Part shown: piece by piece, positions 31,711 to 39,993 of the stretch
Layout: each line of letters opens with the position of its first letter
Position numbering within the stretch: the stretch's first letter is position 1
Origin: Betaproteobacteria bacterium
Lineage (GTDB): Bacteria; Pseudomonadota; Gammaproteobacteria; Burkholderiales; Usitatibacteraceae
Reading direction: 5' to 3'
Assembly: GCA_019449455.1 (NCBI GenBank)
Contig: JAGRPO010000194.1
Location: forward strand, 1 to 44,043
DNA: 44,043 bases
Program-made: the position numbers and the translations under genes
The notes under the pieces: model-generated
The model's database searches: none
What the model was told of the DNA's origin: nothing
What the model saw: the letters and a program-made list of their open reading frames with translations, nothing else

Positions 31711-32397
31711 ATGCCCGCCAACATCCTCGTCGTCGAAGACGAACCCGCGATCCAGGAACTCATCGCCCTGAACCTCGAGCAGGCCGGGCAGCGCGCGATC
31801 GTGGCCGCGAGCGCCGAGCAGGCGCTGGAGCGCATCCAGGAGGAGCTTCCGGACCTGGTGCTCCTCGACTGGATGCTGCCCGGCCAGAGCGGCATCGAGC
31901 TCGCCCGCCGGCTCCGGGGCGACGCGCGCACGACGAGGCTCCCCATCATCCTGCTCACGGCGCGCGGCGACGAGGAAGACAAGTTGCGGGGGCTCGATAC
32001 GGGCGCCGACGACTACATCACGAAGCCCTTCTCGGTGAAGGAGCTGCAGGCGCGCATCAAGGCGGTGCTTCGCCGCCGCGCCCCCGAGATCACCGACGAC
32101 GCGATCGATTTCCACGGCCTCCAGCTCGACCCGGCCTCGCACCGCATCACGGGCAAGGGCAAGGACGTCGCGATGGGGCCGACCGAGTTCCGGCTGCTGC
32201 ATTTCTTCATGACCCACCCGGAGCGCGTCTACTCCCGCACGCAGCTCCTCGACCAGGTGTGGGGCGACCACGTGTTCATCGAGGAGCGCACGGTGGACGT
32301 GCACATCCGGCGCCTGCGGGCCGCGCTGGAGAAGAGCGGTCACCACACGTTCGTCCAGACGATCCGCGGCAGCGGCTATCGATTCTCGCGCGCATAG
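31711..32397 (+). CDS. phoB: PhoB, phosphate regulon response regulator
   Basis: 228 residues. The receiver domain (1-120) has the acidic pair Glu9/Asp10, phosphorylation site Asp53 (LLDWMLPGQSG), Thr83 and Lys105 (ITKPFSVKE). The C-terminal OmpR/PhoB winged helix (about 130-228) includes GPTEFRLLHFFMTHPERVYSR and the recognition helix ERTVDVHIRRLRAALE. Phosphorylated PhoB activates genes for phosphate uptake and storage under phosphate starvation. It is followed by phoR at 13 bases. A Pho box upstream points to positive autoregulation. The ATG at 31711 is the only reasonable start; the leader from the predicted start site is short. Confidence 0.96.
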   Translation: MPANILVVEDEPAIQELIALNLEQAGQRAIVAASAEQALERIQEELPDLVLLDWMLPGQSGIELARRLRGDARTTRLPIILLTARGDEEDKLRGLDTGADDYITKPFSVKELQARIKAVLRRRAPEITDDAIDFHGLQLDPASHRITGKGKDVAMGPTEFRLLHFFMTHPERVYSRTQLLDQVWGDHVFIEERTVDVHIRRLRAALEKSGHHTFVQTIRGSGYRFSRA

Positions 32398-32410
32398 GGC
32401 AGACGCCGCC

Positions 32411-33745
32411 ATGCGCGCCTGGATCGGCCGCCTCGCCTCCATCGCCGCCATCGCGGGCGCGGGGGCCCTTCTCACCGGATACATCGCCGGCGCGGCGTTC
32501 GCCGCCCTCTTCCTGTTCGCCTACCTCGTGTTCGCCGTGGCGATTGCGCTGCGCGCGCGAGCGCGCCTCGCCGGGTGGCTCGCCGACCCGTCCACCGACG
32601 ACATGCCCGACGACGACGGCACCTGGGGCGAGATCTACGCCCGCCTGCACCGGATGCTGCGCGAGCAGGCCGCCAGCCGCGCGAGCATGTCGCACGCGCT
32701 GTGGCGCTTCCGGCAGGCGGGCGAGGCGATGCCCGACGGCGTCCTCGTCCTCGACGCCGGGAACCGCATCGAATGGATGAATCCCTCGGCCGAGGGCCAC
32801 TTCGGCATCACCTTCAAGGGCGACCGCGGGCAGGCGATCACCAACCTCATCCGGCACCCCGCCTTCGCGGGCTACCTCGACGCGCAGCACTACGGCGAGC
32901 CGCTCCTGCTCAAGGGTTCCGGCGAGGCCGACCGCGTGCTCTCCGTGCAGCTCGTCCCCTACGGCAACCACGAGAAGCTCCTGCTGTCGCGCGACGTGAC
33001 GCGCTGGGAGCGGCTCGAGGCCGTGCGGCGCGACTTCGTCGCCAACGTCTCCCACGAGCTGCGCACGCCGCTCACCGTGATGAAGGGCTTCCTGGAGACG
33101 CTCTCCGACGCCCGCGAGACCGACGAGAAGCTCTTCCGGCGCTCGCTCGAGCTCATGACCGGGCAGGCCGAGCGCATGCAGCGCCTCGTCGAGGATCTCC
33201 TCACGCTCTCGCGGCTGGAGGACTCGCGCTATCCCCTGCGCGAGGAGCCCGTGGACGTGCCGGCGCTCGTCCAGTCGGTGCTCGCCGAGGCCGAGAGCCT
33301 CAACCGGGGCCAGCACCGCATCGCCTCGAAGGTGGAGCCCCTGTGGCTGCTCGCCAACCGCGAGGAGATCCGCAGCGCCTTCTCCAACCTCGTCACCAAC
33401 GCGATCCGCTACACCCCGGCCGGCGGCGACATCCTCGTCTCCTGGGGCAACGAGGACGGGGCGCCGGCGTTTCGCGTGCGCGACAACGGCGAGGGCATCG
33501 CGCCGGAGCACGTCCCGAGGCTCACCGAGCGCTTCTACCGCGTCGACCGCAGCCGCTCGCGCTCCTCGGGCGGCACGGGGCTGGGGCTCGCCATCGTGAA
33601 GCACGTGCTGCAGCGCCACCAGGGCCGGCTCGAGATCGCGAGCGGGCTGGGCGAGGGCAGCACCTTCTCCTGCGTGTTCCCGGCGGCGCGCGCCGCGCCC
33701 GCCTCCCGCGCCGTCGCCGAAGTGACGCCGATCCGGGCCGCCTGA
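32411..33745 (+). CDS. phoR: PhoR, phosphate regulon sensor kinase
   Basis: 444 residues. Two close membrane spans lie at about 5-26 and 28-48, with almost no periplasmic loop, as in known PhoR. A linker and a PAS domain follow (about 98-195, AMPDGVLVLDAGNRIEWMN). The dimerisation helix carries the phosphorylated His215 (FVANVSHELRTPLTVMKGF), and the ATPase domain has the N box NLVTNAIRYTPAGG, G1 VRDNGEGI and G2 GGTGLGLAIVKH. The kinase senses phosphate through the Pst transporter and PhoU, neither of which lies in the window, and phosphorylates PhoB. AGGGCAG precedes the ATG. It forms a two-gene unit with phoB. Confidence 0.96.
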   Translation: MRAWIGRLASIAAIAGAGALLTGYIAGAAFAALFLFAYLVFAVAIALRARARLAGWLADPSTDDMPDDDGTWGEIYARLHRMLREQAASRASMSHALWRFRQAGEAMPDGVLVLDAGNRIEWMNPSAEGHFGITFKGDRGQAITNLIRHPAFAGYLDAQHYGEPLLLKGSGEADRVLSVQLVPYGNHEKLLLSRDVTRWERLEAVRRDFVANVSHELRTPLTVMKGFLETLSDARETDEKLFRRSLELMTGQAERMQRLVEDLLTLSRLEDSRYPLREEPVDVPALVQSVLAEAESLNRGQHRIASKVEPLWLLANREEIRSAFSNLVTNAIRYTPAGGDILVSWGNEDGAPAFRVRDNGEGIAPEHVPRLTERFYRVDRSRSRSSGGTGLGLAIVKHVLQRHQGRLEIASGLGEGSTFSCVFPAARAAPASRAVAEVTPIRAA

Positions 33746-33771
33746 GGGCTGCGAAGGCCGCGCCGGTGGCC

Positions 33772-33777
33772 TAGAAT
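33772..33777 (+). promoter_or_regulatory. candidate -10 box directly before the EIIA gene
   Basis: TAGAAT ends 6 bases before the ATG at 33784, so a transcript starting at the normal distance would begin at or next to the start codon. No ribosome site is seen before that ATG. The -35 region is poor (CTGCGA at 33749-33754). The evidence for a leaderless start is therefore suggestive only. Confidence 0.35.
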
Positions 33778-33783
33778 GACCGC

Positions 33784-34176
33784 ATGATCGGCATCCTCCT
33801 CGTCTCCCACGGCACCTTCGGCGAAAGCCTCATCCACTGCGCGAGCCACGTCCTGGGCAAGCGGCCCCTCTACGTGCGCCAGCTGGGCGTCACGGTCCAC
33901 GACGACCCCGCGGAGATTCTGCCCACCGCGCAGGACCTGATCCGCTTCCTCGACCAGGGGCAGGGCGTCCTGGTCATGACCGACATCTACGGCGCCACGC
34001 CCTCCAACATCGCCGCGCAGCTGCTCGTGCCGGGGCGCGTCGAGGGGATCGCCGGGGTGAACCTGCCGATGCTCATCCGCGCGCTGACCTACCGCGACGA
34101 GCCGCTCGATACCGTTGTCGCCAAGGCGCTGTCCGGCGGCACGGAAGGAATGACGCGCATGCCGGCGAAGGCCTGA
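33784..34176 (+). CDS. mannose-type PTS EIIA protein
   Basis: 130 residues forming one EIIA domain of the mannose family. The phosphorylated residue is His9 (ILLVSHGTFGES), close to the N-terminus as in ManX. Later elements are GVLVMTDIYGATPSNIAA and GVNLPMLIRAL. With HPr and EI just downstream it forms a short phosphate chain from phosphoenolpyruvate. No EIIB, EIIC or EIID gene is in the window, and betaproteobacteria often have this incomplete PTS. It probably serves in regulation rather than sugar uptake (known context, not shown here). It is separated from phoR by 38 bases with a TAGAAT box, and from HPr by 14 bases. Confidence 0.93.
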   Translation: MIGILLVSHGTFGESLIHCASHVLGKRPLYVRQLGVTVHDDPAEILPTAQDLIRFLDQGQGVLVMTDIYGATPSNIAAQLLVPGRVEGIAGVNLPMLIRALTYRDEPLDTVVAKALSGGTEGMTRMPAKA

Positions 34177-34190
34177 GAGCGCCTCCGCCC

Positions 34191-34460
34191 ATGCAGAAGC
34201 AGGCCGTCACCATCGTGAACAAGCTGGGGCTGCACGCCAGGGCCTCCGCCAAGCTCACCCAGACCGCCGCGAAATTCGCCTGCGGCGTCCACCTCTCCCG
34301 CAACGGCAAGCGCGTGAACGCCAAGAGCATCATGGGCGTGATGATGCTCGCGGCCGGAATCGGGTCGACGGTCGAGATCGAGACCGACGGGCAGGAAGAG
34401 GAGCAGGCCATGGCCGCCCTCGTGAAGCTCTTCGCCGACAAGTTCGGCGAAGGCGAGTAG
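34191..34460 (+). CDS. ptsH: HPr phosphocarrier protein
   Basis: 89 residues, complete. His15 in KLGLHARASAKL is the site phosphorylated by EI. Ser46 in NAKSIMGVMML is the site that HPr kinase would modify in organisms that have it. The order strand, helix, strand, with GIGSTVEIETDGQEEEQA near the end, is standard. HPr passes phosphate from EI to the EIIA encoded just before it. It begins 14 bases after the EIIA stop and ends 12 bases before the EI start, so the three are one transcript. The HPr kinase gene is not in this window. Confidence 0.97.
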   Translation: MQKQAVTIVNKLGLHARASAKLTQTAAKFACGVHLSRNGKRVNAKSIMGVMMLAAGIGSTVEIETDGQEEEQAMAALVKLFADKFGEGE

Positions 34461-34472
34461 GGCCGCCCCGCC

Positions 34473-36236
34473 ATGGCCGCCGACGGCGCCGCTCCCGGCG
34501 CGAGCAACGTCTGCTTCACGATGCACGGCATCGCCGTCTCCGGCGGCGTCGCGATCGGGCACGCGCACCTCTTCCTCGGGATGACCTCCGAGGTGGACCA
34601 CTACGAGGTCGCGAGCCACGACGTGAGCCGCGAGCAGCGCCGCTACGACCGCGCGGTGAAGGAAGTCCGCGACGAGCTGAAGGAGCTCGCCGAGAGCGTG
34701 CGGCACAGCGCCGCCTCCGAGCTCGCGCCCTTCGTGAACGTGCACCTCATGCTGCTCGAGGACGACGCCTTCTCCGAGGCCCCGCGCGAGATCATCCGCG
34801 AGCAGCGCTGCAACGCCGAGTGGGCGCTGCGCACGCAGCTCGACGAGCTGACCGCCCAGTTCGACGACATCCAGGACGAGTACCTGCGCGAGCGCGAGGC
34901 CGACGTGCGCCAGGTGGCCGAGCGCATCCTCACGGCGCTGGCCGGCTCCAAGCGCCTGCTGGCGATGAGGCCCTCGCGCCAGGACGCCGACATGATCCTC
35001 GTCGCGCGCGACCTCTCGCCCGCCGACGTGATCCTGTTCCGCGAGCACCCGTTCGCGGCGTTCGTGACCGACATGGGCGGCGCCACCTCGCACACGGCGA
35101 TCATCGCCCGCTCGCTCGCCATTCCCGCCGTCGTCGCCCTGCACCATTCGCGCACCCTCATCCGCGAGGACGAGCTCGTCATCGTGGACGGCACGCAGGG
35201 CGTTCTCATCGTCAACCCCGACCGGGCGGTGCTCGCCGAGTACCGCCTGCGCCAGAACCAGGCGCGGCTGGAGAAGGAGAAGCTCAAGCGCCTGAAGTCG
35301 GCGCCCGCGTCCACGCTCGACGGCACCGTCGTGCAGCTCTACGCCAACATCGAGCTGCCCTCGGACCTGGACGCGGTCCGGGCAAGCGGCGCGGCGGGCA
35401 TCGGGCTCTTCCGCAGCGAGTTCCTGTTCATGAACCGGCGCGACCTTCCCGACGAGGACGAGCAGTACGAGGCCTACCGCGAGGTGGTCGAAGGCATGAA
35501 GGGTCGCCCGGTCACCATCCGCACCCTCGACATCGGCGCCGACAAGGCGGTCGACGGCCAGGAGTACGCCACCGAGAACCCGGCGCTGGGCCTGCGCGCC
35601 ATCCGCTACTGCCTGGCCGAGCCGCAGATCTTCAACACGCAGCTGCGCGCGATCCTGCGCGCCTCGCGCCACGGCAAGGCGCAGATCCTGATCCCGATGC
35701 TCTCCTCCTACGCGGAGCTCCACCAGGCGGTCGCCGCGGTGGACCGCGCCAAGGAGGAGCTCAGGGCGGAGGGCGTGAAGTTCGACGCCCTGGTGCCGGT
35801 GGGAGGCATGATCGAGATCCCGGCCGCGGCCATCGCGCTGCCGATGTTCATCCGCAAGCTCGACTTCCTCTCGATCGGCACCAACGACCTGATCCAGTAC
35901 ACGCTCGCCATCGACCGCGCCGACGACACGGTGGCGCACCTCTACGACCCGCTGCACCCCGCCGTGCTCTCCCTCATCGCCAGCGTGATCCGCACCGCGA
36001 ACCTGCACGGCAAGCCCGTGGCGGTGTGCGGCGAGATGGCGGGCGACGTGGACCTCTCGCGCCTGCTGCTGGGCCTGGGGCTGCGCCACTTCTCGATGCA
36101 CCCGGCGAGCATTCTCGCGGTCAAGCAGCGCGTGCTCGGCTCGAGCCTGCCGGACATCGCGCCGATGGTGGCGAAGGTGATGAAGGCCGACGAGCCGGAG
36201 AAGCTCGTCTCGCTCATCGAAAGGCTCAACGCCTGA
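34473..36236 (+). CDS. ptsI: PTS enzyme I (phosphoenolpyruvate-protein phosphotransferase)
   Basis: 587 residues. The N-terminal HPr-binding and phospho-His domains show GGATSHTAIIARSLAIPAV with active His207. The C-terminal TIM barrel shows GIGLFRSEFLFMNR, a GGMIEIPAAAI metal-site element, LSIGTNDLIQYTLA and the VCGEMAGD Cys. The enzyme transfers phosphate from phosphoenolpyruvate to HPr in the cytoplasm. About 17 residues precede the usual MHGIAVSGG start, so the true start may be the second Met (34521), though no ribosome site is clear for either. The stop overlaps the next ATG (TGATG), coupling it to the unknown gene at 36236. Confidence 0.96.
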   Translation: MAADGAAPGASNVCFTMHGIAVSGGVAIGHAHLFLGMTSEVDHYEVASHDVSREQRRYDRAVKEVRDELKELAESVRHSAASELAPFVNVHLMLLEDDAFSEAPREIIREQRCNAEWALRTQLDELTAQFDDIQDEYLREREADVRQVAERILTALAGSKRLLAMRPSRQDADMILVARDLSPADVILFREHPFAAFVTDMGGATSHTAIIARSLAIPAVVALHHSRTLIREDELVIVDGTQGVLIVNPDRAVLAEYRLRQNQARLEKEKLKRLKSAPASTLDGTVVQLYANIELPSDLDAVRASGAAGIGLFRSEFLFMNRRDLPDEDEQYEAYREVVEGMKGRPVTIRTLDIGADKAVDGQEYATENPALGLRAIRYCLAEPQIFNTQLRAILRASRHGKAQILIPMLSSYAELHQAVAAVDRAKEELRAEGVKFDALVPVGGMIEIPAAAIALPMFIRKLDFLSIGTNDLIQYTLAIDRADDTVAHLYDPLHPAVLSLIASVIRTANLHGKPVAVCGEMAGDVDLSRLLLGLGLRHFSMHPASILAVKQRVLGSSLPDIAPMVAKVMKADEPEKLVSLIERLNA

Positions 36237-36664
36237 TGCTGCGCGAAGTCCCCGATGTCCTGCAGGACAAGCCGGGCCTGGTGCGCCGGTGGTTCCGCGA
36301 CGAGTACTTCGACCTTTTCGTGTGGGAGAGGCCCGACGGCGCGGTCGACGCCTTCCAGCTTTGCTACGACCGCACCGAGCGCGAGCGCATCCTGCGCTGG
36401 TCGGCGAGTTCCGGCTTCCTGCACGAGGGCGTGGACCGGCCGGAGACGAAGCCGGGACGCTCGATGACCGCGATCCTGGTCGTGGACGGCGTGATGCCGC
36501 TCGCGGCGGTCTCCCGCAGGCTGCTGGACGCCGCGAGCCAGCTCCCGGGGCCGCTCCACGACTTCCTCTTCGCGCGGCTCGAGGAGTTCGCGAAGGGCCG
36601 CGCGCCGCCGATCGCGCGCCGGCCCAAGGCCCCTCGCCAGCGCGGGCGCAAGCGGCTAGAATGA
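36236..36664 (+). CDS. conserved-looking protein of unknown function coupled to ptsI
   Basis: 142 residues, soluble, not recognised. It begins MLREVPDVLQDKPGLVRRWF, has a Glu/Asp-rich middle (EYFDLFVWERPDGAVDAFQLCYDR) that could form a strand-turn-strand, and ends in a basic, Pro-rich tail (RRPKAPRQRGRKRLE). There is no signal or membrane span. Its ATG shares a base with the ptsI stop (TGATG), so it is translated with ptsI and may act with the PTS. The part DAFQLCYDRTERERILRW looks like a small beta-rich domain. The last codons contain the -10 box of the metX promoter (TAGAAT 36657-36662), which shows how tightly packed this junction is. No function can be given. Confidence 0.75.
   Translation: MLREVPDVLQDKPGLVRRWFRDEYFDLFVWERPDGAVDAFQLCYDRTERERILRWSASSGFLHEGVDRPETKPGRSMTAILVVDGVMPLAAVSRRLLDAASQLPGPLHDFLFARLEEFAKGRAPPIARRPKAPRQRGRKRLE
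36634..36662 (+). promoter_or_regulatory. metX promoter, within the 3' end of the upstream gene
   Basis: TAGAAT at 36657-36662 and TCGCCA at 36634-36639 (4 of 6 to TTGACA) are 17 bases apart. A transcript would begin near 36668-36670, immediately before the first stem of the riboswitch at 36671, which supports the assignment. Confidence 0.65.
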
Positions 36665-36668
36665 CCCC

Positions 36669-36726
36669 GTCGCGCCGAATTTGAACTCAGCTTGCGGGCG
36701 CGTAATAAATGCGGCTAAAGCGAGAG
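36669..36726 (+). ncRNA. SAM-II riboswitch
   Basis: Outer stem CGCGCC (36671-36676) pairs with GGCGCG (36697-36702). It is followed at once by the invariant TAATAAATG (36703-36711) and then CGGCTAAAG (36712-36720), which together match the SAM-II (SAM_alpha) consensus G-C-G-C-G-U-R-A-U-A-A-A-U-G-y-r-G-C-U-A-A-A. The loop between the stems (36677-36696) supplies the pseudoknot partner. SAM-II binds S-adenosylmethionine and turns off methionine genes; here it precedes metX, a fitting target. The class is best known from alphaproteobacteria and marine metagenomes. Confidence 0.9.
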
Positions 36727-36743
36727 GCAGGTCTCCCGACGAG

Positions 36744-36777
36744 AACCCGACCCCGCTGAGAGCCGGTCGGGTTTTTT
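36744..36777 (+). terminator. intrinsic terminator between riboswitch and metX
   Basis: A 9-base stem, AACCCGACC (36744-36752) with GGTCGGGTT (36765-36773), loop of 12, ends in a run of six T (36772-36777). It lies 18 bases after the riboswitch core and 10 bases before the metX ATG, the layout of transcription attenuation. It is the only hairpin with a true U tract on a gene leader in this window. Confidence 0.88.
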
Positions 36778-36786
36778 CATGGTTCG

Positions 36787-38019
36787 ATGGAAATGATGAC
36801 TGCCATTCCCCCCGGCTCCGTGGGAGAGGTCGCGCCGCAGCGCGCGGGCTTCCTCGAGCCCCTGATCCTCAAGGCCGGCAAGACGCTCGCCTCCTACGAG
36901 CTGGTCTACGAGACCTACGGGACGCTCAACGCGGACCGGTCGAACGCCGTGCTCGTCTGCCACGCGCTCTCGGGCAACCACCACGTGGCCGGCTGGCACG
37001 CCGGCGAGCCGAAAAAGCTCGGCTGGTGGGACAACATGGTGGGCCCCGGCAAGGCGATCGACACGGAGCGTTTCTTCGTGATCGGGCTGAACAACCTCGG
37101 GGGCTGCCACGGCTCCACCGGCCCGGCCTCCGTCGACCGCGCCACCGGCCAGCCCTACGGCGCGGGCTTCCCGCTCGTGACCGTGGAGGACTGGGTCGCC
37201 TCGCAGGCGCGCCTCATGGACCGGCTGGGCATCGGCAGGCTCGCGGTGGCGATGGGCGGCTCGCTCGGCGGCATGCAGGCGCTGCAGTGGACGCTCGACT
37301 TCCCGGACCGCATCGGCCACGCCATCGTGATCGCCGCGGCGCCCAAGCTGTCCACGCAGAACATCGCCTTCAACGACGTGGCGCGCCAGGCCATCGTCTC
37401 GGACCCGGATTTCCACGGCGGCAACTTCTACGCGATGAAGACGGTGCCCGCGCGCGGCCTGAAGCTCGCGCGGATGCTCGGCCACATCACCTACCTCTCG
37501 GAGGACCTGCTCGGCGAGAAGTTCGGCCGCGACATCAAGGGCGACGACTACGGCTTCAACTACGAGGTGGAGTTCGAGATCGAGTCGTACCTGCGCTACC
37601 AGGGCGACAAGTTCGCGCTGACCTTCGACGCCAACACCTACCTCATCATGACCAAGGCGCTCGACTACTTCGATCCCGCTCGCGAGGCGGGCGGGGATTT
37701 CGCGAAGGCGGTGGCGCCGGCGAAGGCGGGATTCCTGGTGGCTTCCTTCACGAGCGACTGGCGCTTCCCGCCGGAGCGCTCGCGCGAGATCGTGAAGGCG
37801 CTGGTGAAGGGCGGCAAGGACGTGACCTACGCGGAGATCGACGCGCCGCACGGCCACGACGCGTTCCTGCTCGACAACGCGCACTACCACAAGCTGGTGG
37901 CCGCCTACATGGACAACGTGGCCGCGGAGGTGGGCGCCGGCGATCGCGCGCGGCCGCTCATCGTCGGCGGCACGGAACTCGAGGAGATGAAGGGCTACTC
38001 GGGGCGGGGGAAGCCATGA
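36787..38019 (+). CDS. metX: MetX, homoserine O-acyltransferase
   Basis: 410 residues, alpha/beta hydrolase fold. The nucleophile is Ser159 ([14 protein letters not shown]), with Asp324 ([12 protein letters not shown]) and His357 (PHGHDAF) completing the triad. [15 protein letters not shown] and [13 protein letters not shown] are family hallmarks. The enzyme acylates L-homoserine in the first step of methionine synthesis. In bacteria that pair MetX with MetW, as here, succinyl-CoA is thought to be the usual donor; sequence alone does not settle acetyl versus succinyl. Three ATGs are close together (36787, 36793, 36796). None has a clear ribosome site, and the terminator ends only 10 bases upstream. 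The stop overlaps the metW ATG (ATGA). Confidence 0.95.
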   Translation: MEMMTAIPPGSVGEVAPQRAGFLEPLILKAGKTLASYELVYETYGTLNADRSNAVLVCHALSGNHHVAGWHAGEPKKLGWWDNMVGPGKAIDTERFFVIGLNNLGGCHGSTGPASVDRATGQPYGAGFPLVTVEDWVASQARLMDRLGIGRLAVAMGGSLGGMQALQWTLDFPDRIGHAIVIAAAPKLSTQNIAFNDVARQAIVSDPDFHGGNFYAMKTVPARGLKLARMLGHITYLSEDLLGEKFGRDIKGDDYGFNYEVEFEIESYLRYQGDKFALTFDANTYLIMTKALDYFDPAREAGGDFAKAVAPAKAGFLVASFTSDWRFPPERSREIVKALVKGGKDVTYAEIDAPHGHDAFLLDNAHYHKLVAAYMDNVAAEVGAGDRARPLIVGGTELEEMKGYSGRGKP

Positions 38020-38603
38020 CGCCGCGCTTCGACTACGACCTCATCGCCTCCTGGATCCCCGAGGGCGCGCGCGTGCTGGACCTGGGCTGCGGCGACGGCG
38101 AGCTCCTCGCGAGCCTGGCGGCCACGCGCGGCGTGAAGGGCTACGGCGTGGAGATCGATCCCGACCGCGTGCTCGCCGCCGTGGGCCACGGCGTCAACGT
38201 GATCCAGGTGGACCTCGAGAGCGGCCTGTCCGCCTTCGAGGACGATGCCTTCGACTTCGTGATCCTGTCGCAGACGCTGCAGGCGATGCGCCGCTCGGAC
38301 CTGATCCTCGCGGAGATGCTGCGCGTCGGCCGCGAGGGCATCGTGACCTTTCCCAACTTCGGCTACTGGCGCCATCGCCTGTCGATCCTGCTGGGGCGCA
38401 TGCCGGTGTCGAAGTCGCTTCCCTACGAGTGGTACGACACGCCCAACATCCACCTGTGCACGGTGAAGGACTTCGAGGCCCTGTGCACGAAGGTGGGCGC
38501 CGAGATCCTCGACGAGCGCGTGCTGCACGAGGGGCAGATCGTCCAGACCCTGCCCAACCTCCTCGGCAGCCTGGGCGTCTTCCGCTTCCGCCGCCGGGGG
38601 TGA
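38016..38603 (+). CDS. metW: MetW, methionine biosynthesis methyltransferase-like protein
   Basis: 195 residues. The SAM-like fold shows [13 protein letters not shown] near residue 19, [15 protein letters not shown] and the MetW-typical run [11 protein letters not shown]. The end contains [40 protein letters not shown], which is diagnostic for the family. MetW accompanies MetX in proteobacteria and is reported to be needed for full MetX activity; whether it methylates anything is unclear. The ATG overlaps the metX stop, so production is coupled and under the same riboswitch. It ends 1 base before the palindromic repeat at 38605. Confidence 0.96.
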   Translation: MTPRFDYDLIASWIPEGARVLDLGCGDGELLASLAATRGVKGYGVEIDPDRVLAAVGHGVNVIQVDLESGLSAFEDDAFDFVILSQTLQAMRRSDLILAEMLRVGREGIVTFPNFGYWRHRLSILLGRMPVSKSLPYEWYDTPNIHLCTVKDFEALCTKVGAEILDERVLHEGQIVQTLPNLLGSLGVFRFRRRG

Positions 38604-38604
38604 T

Positions 38605-38632
38605 CGGGGACGGTTCCCAGGAACCGTCCCCG
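38605..38632. repeat. palindromic repeat, copy 2, between convergent metW and ampG stops
   Basis: Stem CGGGGACGGTTCC (38605-38617), loop CA, complementary arm 38620-38632. The 26-base core is the exact reverse complement of the core at 23239-23264. It again fills the gap between two convergent stop codons. Here no T runs follow, so termination would rely on the stem alone. Confidence 0.85.
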
Positions 38633-38635
38633 TTG

Positions 38636-39895
38636 CTAGAGGGCCTTGATGGTGTCGCGCTTCCACCAGAGCAGCACGAGCCCCGGCAGCGCGACGAGGA
38701 AAGTCAGGAAGAAGAAGACGGTCCAGGAGAGCCCGAGGTACGACGGGTCCGTGGCGTAGCCGGCGGCGGGGCCGACGTAGACGCGCCCGAAGGCCGAAAG
38801 CGCGGAGAGCAGGGCGTACTGCGTGGCCGTGAACCGGTGGTCGCACAGCGCCATGAGGAGCGCGACGAACGCCGCCGTGCCCATGCCGCCGCACAAGTTT
38901 TCGAAGCCCACCGCGAAGACCATCAGGGGCCAGCTCTTGCCGGCCGCGGCGAGCGCCATGAAGGCGAGGTTCGAGACCGCCTGCAGGATGCCGAAGACCA
39001 TCAGCGCGCGGTACAGGCCGAGGCGCACCATGAGCGTGCCGCCGAATAGCGCGCCGAAGATCGTCGCCGCGAGCCCCATTCCCTTGTTCACGTAGCCCAC
39101 GTCGTCCAGCGAGAAGGCGACCCCGCGCAGCAGGAACGCGGTGGTGAGCGAGCCCGCGAAGGCGTCCCCCAGCTTGTAGAGCACGATGAGCGCGAGCAGC
39201 ACCCACGCCCCCGGCCGCGAGAAGAACTCGCGCAGCGGCGCCCACACCGCCTCGTCCAGGGTGCGCGGCGGCGGCGCGGCCGCCTCGGGCTCCGGCCCCC
39301 ACAGCGTCGCGATCGCGCCCAGCCCCATGAGGGCCGCCATGAGCAGGTACGTGTTCCGCCACCCCATGGCCGGGATGAATCCCGAGCCCGCCACCAGCAC
39401 GAGAGCCGCCGCCCCCGAGGCGAGCATCGCCACGCGGTAGCCCACCACGGTGAACGCGGCCGCGAGCCCGCGTTGCTCCGGTTTCGCGACGTCGGTGCGG
39501 TAGGCGTCGAAGACGATGTCCTGCGAGGCGGAGGCGAACGCGACGAACACGGCGAGGAGCGCGAGCCACGCGAGGTCGGCCGAGGGCGAGGCAAAGGCCA
39601 TGGCGGAGATGCCCGCCGCGAGCCCCACCTGGGTCACGAAGAGCCATCCGCGCCGCCGGCCGAGGAAGGGCGGCACGTAGCGGTCCATGAACGGTGCCCA
39701 CAGGAACTTCCACGTGTAGGGCAGGCCCACGAGCGTGAAGATGCCGATGGTGGAGAGGTCGACGCCCTCGACCGTCATCCACGCCTGCAGCGTGCCGCCC
39801 GTCAGCGCCAGCGGCAGGCCAGAGGAGAAGCCAAGGAGCAGGATGACCGCGAGGCGGCGGTCGCGGAAGACGGCGGAATAGTCGTGGGGCGCCAA
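38636..39895 (-). CDS. ampG: AmpG-like MFS permease
   Basis: About 419 residues with 12 or more spans. [17 protein letters not shown] near the start, [17 protein letters not shown] (the A-motif region) and [14 protein letters not shown] are typical of AmpG, the inner-membrane importer of anhydro-muropeptides in peptidoglycan recycling, which also feeds AmpC induction. The end is [14 protein letters not shown]. The start is uncertain: a TTG at 39895 ([15 protein letters not shown]) fits the family start, while a GTG at 39970 would add 25 residues and run over the msrB promoter. It converges on metW across the repeat. No other recycling gene is nearby. It is divergent from msrB. Confidence 0.87.
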   Translation of the reverse strand: MAPHDYSAVFRDRRLAVILLLGFSSGLPLALTGGTLQAWMTVEGVDLSTIGIFTLVGLPYTWKFLWAPFMDRYVPPFLGRRRGWLFVTQVGLAAGISAMAFASPSADLAWLALLAVFVAFASASQDIVFDAYRTDVAKPEQRGLAAAFTVVGYRVAMLASGAAALVLVAGSGFIPAMGWRNTYLLMAALMGLGAIATLWGPEPEAAAPPPRTLDEAVWAPLREFFSRPGAWVLLALIVLYKLGDAFAGSLTTAFLLRGVAFSLDDVGYVNKGMGLAATIFGALFGGTLMVRLGLYRALMVFGILQAVSNLAFMALAAAGKSWPLMVFAVGFENLCGGMGTAAFVALLMALCDHRFTATQYALLSALSAFGRVYVGPAAGYATDPSYLGLSWTVFFFLTFLVALPGLVLLWWKRDTIKAL

Positions 39896-39943
39896 GGTGC
39901 CGAAAGGATACCGGAACCGCGCCGCCCGCCCGCTGTCCACCGC

Positions 39944-39949
39944 TAGAAT
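39944..39949 (+). promoter_or_regulatory. candidate -10 box of msrB
   Basis: TAGAAT 44 bases before the ATG at 39994, giving a leader of about 38 bases that includes the ribosome site GAAGGA (39980-39985). No good -35 box is visible 17 bases upstream. Confidence 0.4.
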
Positions 39950-39993
39950 GCGCAGTTCCCGCCGCCTCACCCATCGCTGCCCGAAGGACCGCC

